Source: Mucilaginibacter sp. UBA5151 (GTDB taxonomy: Bacteria > Bacteroidota > Bacteroidia > Sphingobacteriales > Sphingobacteriaceae). Taken from it: a stretch of DNA of 55,871 nt. Shown here one piece after another: positions 50,473 through 55,871 of this stretch. The number at the start of each line of letters is the position of its first letter. Within the stretch, counting starts at the first letter, position 1. The stretch spans positions 1 to 55,871 of the forward strand of contig DHXR01000051.1 in the NCBI GenBank assembly GCA_002413785.1. Direction: 5' to 3'. Both the position numbers and the translations under genes were made by a program. Below the pieces are notes generated by a model that did no database searches, had not been told where the DNA came from, and was given only the letters and a program-made list of their open reading frames with translations.

Positions 50473-53400
50473 ATGTTTAAAAGTTTACTTCTGAAAGGAA
50501 GGACGATGTGCATATTGATATTATGCGCGCTCTCCTCATTGGCAGTTACCGCCCAAACAAGAATTACCGGTAAGGTCATCGGCAGCGATGACAGGCAGCC
50601 GGTAATTGGCGCTACTGTGAAAGTTAAAGGCACAAATGCAGGTGCTGTTACCGATGTTAATGGTGTATTTTCGCTAAGCGCAAACACTAATGACGTATTG
50701 GTAATATCCTACATTGGTTATCAACCAAAAGAAGTTAGGGTAACAGAGCCCTCTCTTGGTACAATTGTGCTGGATGCTAGTAACAGTACTTTAAATGAAG
50801 TAGTTGTAACAGGTTATGCCGTTCAGAAAAAGAAAGATTTAGTTGGCGCCGTTGCTGTAGTAGATGTCACAGCATTAAACAGGCAGCCAACAGGCTCTGT
50901 TGAAAATCAGTTACAAGGTCAGGCGGCAGGTGTTACTGTAATTACTACAGGGCAACCAGGTGAAACTCCTCAAGTAAAAATCCGTGGTGCTAACACATTT
51001 GGTAATAATCAGCCATTATATGTAGTAGATGGAGTACCCACTACGAATGTTACTGATTTAAATCCAAACGATGTACAAAGTTTGCAGGTTTTAAAAGACG
51101 CAAGTTCCGCCTCTATTTATGGGGCCAGGGCGGCAAATGGTGTAATTGTAATAACCACTAAAAAAGGTACAGGTAAGGTAAGTGTTTCTTATGACGCTTA
51201 TTATGGAACTCAAGATCCAAAAGGCGGGAATGTGAATCATTTAATTGATCCGCAGGAAATGACTTCTTTACAGAATATGGCTGTTCAGCATACTGCTACA
51301 TTGAAAGGAATTACACCTAACTATAGTACTGCTTTATATGGTCCGACTGGAGATGTTCTTCCGGATTATATAAATCCTATTGGTGCAAAAGCCGGCGATC
51401 CTTCTACAAATCCATCCCTTTACAATGTAAATCCTTTTTATCCGGTAGGTACTGATCCATCAACATTTTACCGCATAACCCTGGCTAATAAGACAGGAAC
51501 AGATTGGTATCACGAAATATTTAAATCTGCTCCAATACAAAGCCATAATGTTTCCCTTAGCGGAAGCAGTGATCTTGCTTCATATTTATTTTCAATGAAC
51601 TATTACAATCAGCAGGGTACATTGATTGATACTTATGATAAAAGATATACAATAAGGGCTAATACCAGTTTTAACATTAGTAAACACTTTAGAGCTGGTG
51701 AGAATTTATCATATTCTTTAACCGAAAATCCTCAAGTTGGTGAAAATGATAATAATAGCAGTATTGGTATGGCATTTCGTGAGCAACCTATTATTCCGGT
51801 TTACGATATAATGGGAAACTTTGCCGGTGCAAACAGTGCTGGATTAGGTGACGCTAAAAATCCTGTTGCTATGCAGGAGCGTACCAGGAATAACTACGGT
51901 ATATTTAACCGGTTATTTGGTAATGTTTTCGCTGAGGCTGATTTTCTTAAGTATTTTACATTGCGCACGGTATTTGGTGGTGAATATTATTCTGATTATA
52001 ATCACTACTTTAATTATCCTGAATATGAAAACGCTGAAAATCTAACTGTAAACTCATATTCCGAAAATTCATATAATAGTTATAACTATACATGGACTAA
52101 TACTTTAAATTATCATCAAACATTTGACAAGCATGATTTAAAAATTTTAGTAGGTACTGAAGCTTATAAAAACAGGTATGAATCATTAGGCGGCACAAAT
52201 ACCAATTATTTCGTATTTGACCCTAATTATACTAATTTATCATCAGGTTCAGGTACACCCACTGTTTACAGTACTTTGGAAAGAGATAAGATTTTCTCCT
52301 ATATAGGTCGTTTGGATTATAGTTATAACAATAAATATCTGTTAAACGCGACTTTACGTAGAGATGGATCATCCAAATTTTTGAATAATCAATATGGATG
52401 GTTTCCGGCAGTAAGTGCGGGCTGGCGTATATCTCAGGAAGACTTTTTAAAATCAGTGAGTTGGTTAAATGATTTAAAAATCAGAGGTGGTTATGGTATT
52501 ATGGGTAATCAGATAAATATAACGCCTTCTAATGCATTCACTACATTCGGATCTCAGAGAATAAATTCATATTACGACGTTAATGGTACCTCAACAACTA
52601 CAGTTCCTGGTTTTGCACAAAATTATATAGGTAATCCTGATGCAAGATGGGAACTTGATAAAAACCTAAATATTGGTTTTGATGCTACATTTTTCAATCA
52701 AAGATTAGAGGTAACTGCTGATTATTATAAAAAGAATATTAGTGGATTACTGTTCAATCCCGCTCTTCCGGGTACTACAGGTTCTGCAATAGCACCTTAT
52801 AGTAACGTGGGTGCCATGACCAATACAGGTTTGGATTTAACTGTTACAGGTCATGCAAATCTTACACATGACTTGAAAGTGAATGCAACATTAACCTTTA
52901 CAACCTATAACAACGTTATAAATAAAGTTACCACTGGCCAGAGTTATTTTGATCAGGATCCAGGGCTATTTAATGGTAATAACATAGTAAGGAATCAAGT
53001 AGGGGGCCCGGTAGGGGGATTCTTTGGATATAAAATAGTTGGTTTTTGGAACTCACAAGCAGAGATTAATGCTGCTGATGCACATGCACAAGCTATAACA
53101 AAAAATCCTTCCGCAGTTTATCAGACAGATGAGGCAGTAGGCCGTTTCAAATATGCTGACGTTAATAATGACGGTCAGATTACGTCTAACGATCGTACAC
53201 TTTTAGGGAATCCAAATCCTAAATTTACAAGTGGCCTTAACTTAGCCTTCGAATACAAAAGATTTGATCTTAATATGTTTTGGTACGGTTCATATGGCAA
53301 TAAAATATGGAATGATGTAAGATGGTATACTGATTTTTATGCAAGTTTTCAGAGTGTAAAAAGCCAAACTGCATTATATGATTCATGGACACCAACTCAC

Positions 53401-53718
53401 ATGAATGCAAAGGCTCCGATACAGGAGATTGATGGTTCCTTTAGCACCAACAGTGTACCTAACTCTTATTATGTTGAAAATGGTTCTTATCTGCGTTTGA
53501 GAAATTTACAAGTAGGTTATTCATTTGACCCTCAAATTTTAAAAACTATTGGTGTTAGCAGATTAAGGATTTATGTTTCCGGAGCGAATTTAATTACAAT
53601 TACTAATTACACCGGTCCTGATCCTGAAATTACAGGCTCAAGTACCGATTTTGGGATTGATCGTGGAAGTTACTCTCCTGTTCGTACTTATTTGTTAGGT
53701 GTACAAGTTAAATTTTAA
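50473..53718 (+). CDS. SusC/RagA family TonB-linked outer-membrane receptor
   Basis: A 1081-residue outer-membrane importer. Order: signal peptide (MCILILCALSSLAVTAQ), CarboxypepD_reg domain (about 33-115, ITGKVIGSDDRQPVIGATVK), TonB box/plug (NEVVVTGYAVQKKKDLVGAV; VDGVPTTNVTDLNPNDVQSL; DASSASIYGARAANGVI), then the SusC-type barrel ending TYLLGVQVKF with a C-terminal aromatic. With the SusD lipoprotein it forms a lidded transporter for an oligosaccharide or glycoside using TonB energy. It has no adjacent ECF sigma/anti-sigma genes, so it is probably controlled by the ROK regulator. The SusD start is 14 bp downstream. The substrate is unknown. Confidence 0.95.
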   Translation: MFKSLLLKGRTMCILILCALSSLAVTAQTRITGKVIGSDDRQPVIGATVKVKGTNAGAVTDVNGVFSLSANTNDVLVISYIGYQPKEVRVTEPSLGTIVLDASNSTLNEVVVTGYAVQKKKDLVGAVAVVDVTALNRQPTGSVENQLQGQAAGVTVITTGQPGETPQVKIRGANTFGNNQPLYVVDGVPTTNVTDLNPNDVQSLQVLKDASSASIYGARAANGVIVITTKKGTGKVSVSYDAYYGTQDPKGGNVNHLIDPQEMTSLQNMAVQHTATLKGITPNYSTALYGPTGDVLPDYINPIGAKAGDPSTNPSLYNVNPFYPVGTDPSTFYRITLANKTGTDWYHEIFKSAPIQSHNVSLSGSSDLASYLFSMNYYNQQGTLIDTYDKRYTIRANTSFNISKHFRAGENLSYSLTENPQVGENDNNSSIGMAFREQPIIPVYDIMGNFAGANSAGLGDAKNPVAMQERTRNNYGIFNRLFGNVFAEADFLKYFTLRTVFGGEYYSDYNHYFNYPEYENAENLTVNSYSENSYNSYNYTWTNTLNYHQTFDKHDLKILVGTEAYKNRYESLGGTNTNYFVFDPNYTNLSSGSGTPTVYSTLERDKIFSYIGRLDYSYNNKYLLNATLRRDGSSKFLNNQYGWFPAVSAGWRISQEDFLKSVSWLNDLKIRGGYGIMGNQINITPSNAFTTFGSQRINSYYDVNGTSTTTVPGFAQNYIGNPDARWELDKNLNIGFDATFFNQRLEVTADYYKKNISGLLFNPALPGTTGSAIAPYSNVGAMTNTGLDLTVTGHANLTHDLKVNATLTFTTYNNVINKVTTGQSYFDQDPGLFNGNNIVRNQVGGPVGGFFGYKIVGFWNSQAEINAADAHAQAITKNPSAVYQTDEAVGRFKYADVNNDGQITSNDRTLLGNPNPKFTSGLNLAFEYKRFDLNMFWYGSYGNKIWNDVRWYTDFYASFQSVKSQTALYDSWTPTHMNAKAPIQEIDGSFSTNSVPNSYYVENGSYLRLRNLQVGYSFDPQILKTIGVSRLRIYVSGANLITITNYTGPDPEITGSSTDFGIDRGSYSPVRTYLLGVQVKF

Positions 53719-53731
53719 TAAAAAAAAGATC

Positions 53732-55519
53732 ATGAAAAATATAAAGCGTTTATCAATTTTTGCACTATGTGCAGTTGGTATAATTATTCAAAACTCATGT
53801 AAGAAAGGTTATTTACAACAACCTTCGTTAGGCTCTTTAAGTGATGTTCAGATTAGCAGCAGGGCAGGTGTTGACGGGTTATTAATTGGGGCTTATTCAG
53901 CTTTGGACGGCCAGGCAGGAAATGACGGCGGCCTGGGTGGAGGATCTTCGTGGGAAGTATCTCCGGATAATTGGATTTATGGTAGCGTTGCCGGAGGAGA
54001 TGCTCATAAAGGAAGTTCTGGCTCTGACCAGCCACCAATTAACTCTATAGCCACATTTACTATTGATGCGAGTAATGGTTTTTTAAACGACAAATGGAAA
54101 GCAGATTATGAAGGAATTACCAGAGCCAACAATGTTTTGCGTATTTTGGCAAAAGTGCCTGGAATTTCAGATGCGGATAAGGCCAATATAATCGGCCAGG
54201 CAAGATTTCTTCGTGCACATTATTATTTTGATTTAAAGAAAATGTTTAATAATGTGCCTTACATTGATGAAACTACTACCAACTATATGCAACCCAACAC
54301 AACAGATATTTGGCCAAAGATTGAAGATGATTTTAAATTTGCTTACGCTAATTTACCAGGCATTCAATCACAAATAGGACGTGTTAATAAATGGGCAGCA
54401 GGTGCTTATCTCGCAAAAACGTACTTGTATGAAAAGAAGTACTCAGATGCTGATCCTGTTTTTACACAAGTTATCATTGGTACCAACTCTGCAGGTGTAC
54501 CTTATGATTTGGTTGATAATTACGAAGATAACTTTAGTGCGGCAACTAAGAATAATAAGGAAACTGTATTTGCTATTCAACAGGTAGCTAACGATGGTAC
54601 CAATACTATTAGCGAAGCAAACGATGGAGATATGTTGAATTTTCCATATAACGGTCCGTTCAGTTGCTGTGGTTTCTTCCAGCCAACAGAAGACCTTGCA
54701 AATTCATTTCGTACAGATGCTAATGGCCTTCCATATTTGGATACTTATAACTCAAATCAGCTTGTTACCGATATGGCTCTTTTATCATCAGATCCTTTTA
54801 CTCCTGATCAGGGTAATGTTGATCCTCGTTTAGATTGGACCGTAGGTCGGCGGGGTATTCCATATTTGGATTGGGGGCCTCATCCTGGTCAAGCTTGGAT
54901 ACGTGAACAGAGTTCGGCTGGTCCTTATTCTCCGAAAAAGAATGTATATTATCAGGCAACTGCTGGTAAATATTCTGATCAAAATTCATGGGCGCCAGGT
55001 ACAGCTAATCAAGTTAACATAATTCGTTTTGCAGATGTATTATTAATGGCGGCCGAAGTTAAAGCGCAACTAAGTGATTTTACAACAGCAGAAACATATG
55101 TTAACAGAGTGCGTGCAAGGGCAGCTCATCCATCCGGTTTTGTTTATACATATAAGGACGCAAGTAATCCAACAGGCGGGTATACAACAACTCCTGCTGC
55201 TCATTATGTTGTAAGTCAATATCCTGCTGGCGCTTTCACAGGTATGGGTCAGACCGGCGCCTTAAAAGCCATTTACTTTGAGCGTAAACTTGAATTAGGT
55301 ATGGAAGGTCATAGATTTTTCGACATCTCACGTTGGGGTATTGCACAACAAAGTTTGGCTACCTATTTTGGTTTTGATGGAAAAACTATTTCTGATGTTT
55401 CAGGTGCTCATTTTACACCGAATAAAAATGAATATTACCCTATACCACAAGCACAAATAGATCTTGAAAAAATCGGAGGTACTTCTGCATTGAAGCAAAA
55501 TACGGGTTATGGTAATTAA
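53732..55519 (+). CDS. SusD/RagB family outer-membrane glycan-binding lipoprotein
   Basis: A 595-residue lid protein of the SusCD transporter. An upstream ATG at 53699 lies inside the SusC gene; the ATG at 53732 begins a lipoprotein signal (RLSIFALCAVGIIIQNSC, Cys23). SusD signatures include the TPR-like helices WKADYEGITRANNVLRIL, FLRAHYYFDLKKMFNNVPYI, KWAAGAYLAKTYLYEKKYSD and the C-terminal ELGMEGHRFFDISRWG and EYYPIPQAQID. It binds the glycan at the surface and closes SusC. It is co-transcribed with SusC and followed by a terminator. Ligand not predictable from sequence. Confidence 0.95.
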   Translation: MKNIKRLSIFALCAVGIIIQNSCKKGYLQQPSLGSLSDVQISSRAGVDGLLIGAYSALDGQAGNDGGLGGGSSWEVSPDNWIYGSVAGGDAHKGSSGSDQPPINSIATFTIDASNGFLNDKWKADYEGITRANNVLRILAKVPGISDADKANIIGQARFLRAHYYFDLKKMFNNVPYIDETTTNYMQPNTTDIWPKIEDDFKFAYANLPGIQSQIGRVNKWAAGAYLAKTYLYEKKYSDADPVFTQVIIGTNSAGVPYDLVDNYEDNFSAATKNNKETVFAIQQVANDGTNTISEANDGDMLNFPYNGPFSCCGFFQPTEDLANSFRTDANGLPYLDTYNSNQLVTDMALLSSDPFTPDQGNVDPRLDWTVGRRGIPYLDWGPHPGQAWIREQSSAGPYSPKKNVYYQATAGKYSDQNSWAPGTANQVNIIRFADVLLMAAEVKAQLSDFTTAETYVNRVRARAAHPSGFVYTYKDASNPTGGYTTTPAAHYVVSQYPAGAFTGMGQTGALKAIYFERKLELGMEGHRFFDISRWGIAQQSLATYFGFDGKTISDVSGAHFTPNKNEYYPIPQAQIDLEKIGGTSALKQNTGYGN

Positions 55520-55540
55520 ATAGTAATTATTTAATAAAAG

Positions 55541-55871
55541 GAGGATGTATCAAAAGTAAATCTAAAAAGAACAGAATTTAATTTTGCATACATTCTAAAT
55601 TGTAAATATTTCAATGAAAAGACCGATATTTCATTTGAAAATCGGTCTTTTTTATTGATTAAAAATGGCTATTTAAAATTTTGTGTAATAGTCTGGCTTT
55701 CAAAATGATTTTTATACTTACCGAAAAACTGCAAAAGGCTATTGAAGAATATATTATCCTGGAATTGCAAAAAACAGTGTTGCTGCACCAGTCAGCTTGA
55801 TTTGATTTGATTTGATCTGTTTATTTTTTGCAAGAACGGCCAAAAATGCAGTTTAAACAGAAAAGGCGCAT
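55541..55871. other. Window end: possible IS end fragment and short tandem repeat
   Basis: gaggatgtatcaaaagta at 55541-55558 resembles terminal repeats of some Bacteroidota insertion sequences, but no transposase frame is visible before the window ends. A TTGAT-type 5-bp repeat (four units) lies at 55797-55816. A 31-codon frame at 55706-55800 (ILTEKLQKAIEEYIILELQK) is too short to judge. No other gene is seen. Confidence 0.2.
55617..55654 (+). terminator. Rho-independent terminator after SusD
   Basis: aaaagaccgat (55617-55627) pairs with atcggtctttt (55641-55651), followed by a T-run. It lies about 100 bp after the SusD stop and should end the SusCD transcript. Confidence 0.8.

Noticed and set aside
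1..55871. tRNA, rRNA or known riboswitch
   Set aside because: No cloverleaf with a GTTCRA arm, no rRNA segment and no recognisable aptamer core was found on reading either strand.

Overview
The window looks like chromosomal DNA of a Bacteroidota bacterium, most likely a Sphingobacteriaceae member close to Mucilaginibacter. Support comes from the SusC/SusD pair, CarboxypepD_reg outer-membrane receptors, a DUF5686 protein, an AraR-type Nudix regulator, TAnnTTTG-like -7 promoter words, few Shine-Dalgarno sequences and intergenic DNA rich in palindromes. The genus is inferred from the overall protein character; there is no rRNA or tRNA to test it.

Layout. 0-6.3 kb: YbjJ-like MFS transporter with a palindrome at its predicted transcription start, CPA1 Na+/H+ antiporter, biotin-dependent acyl-CoA carboxylase beta subunit, GNAT acetyltransferase, small exported protein. 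6.3-12.9 kb: RND efflux operon (adaptor, pump, outer-membrane channel), followed by a degraded second copy of the channel gene's 3' end with its hairpin. 13-16.1 kb: Fic protein behind a striking operator-like repeat array, and a LytS/LytTR two-component pair. 16.5-24.3 kb: CarboxypepD_reg/beta-barrel protein, YceI protein, DUF5686 protein, separated by about 1.6 kb of repeats (a 218-bp inverted-repeat element and one copy of a dispersed ~190-bp repeat). 24.3-25.3 kb: a second copy of that repeat and five 42-bp tandem units upstream of a class I fructose-bisphosphate aldolase.

26.4-40.2 kb is a pentose/arabinoside locus. On the minus strand: aldose 1-epimerase, truncated ECF sigma factor, GH51 and GH43 arabinan-degradation remnants, intact GH3 glycosidase. 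On the plus strand: AraR (Nudix-fold regulator), araB, araD, a GH27 enzyme, araA, a Na+/sugar symporter, a TalC/FSA-type transaldolase and the C-terminal stub of a transketolase. The intact genes take arabinosides to L-arabinose, then L-ribulose, L-ribulose-5-P, D-xylulose-5-P and the pentose phosphate pathway. Polymer-degrading capacity at this place seems to have been lost by deletion.

40.2-55.5 kb is a second carbohydrate locus: Gfo/Idh oxidoreductase, RENBP-type N-acylglucosamine 2-epimerase, MFS sugar permease, ROK repressor, degraded SusC, GMC flavoprotein, Tat-exported TIM-barrel isomerase/epimerase, intact SusC and SusD. It has no intact glycoside hydrolase. It pairs a flavin sugar oxidase, a xylose-isomerase-like enzyme and an NAD(P) sugar oxidoreductase, a combination known from 3-keto-glycoside chemistry, so it may be an oxidative rather than hydrolytic glycoside-use locus. 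A 25-bp motif matching at 21 positions lies upstream of the Gfo/Idh gene and in the ROK/SusC-remnant intergenic region and is a candidate ROK operator.

Two themes run through the window: decay (at least eight recognisable gene stubs) and intergenic DNA built from simple words and their reverse complements, with a different word at each locus.
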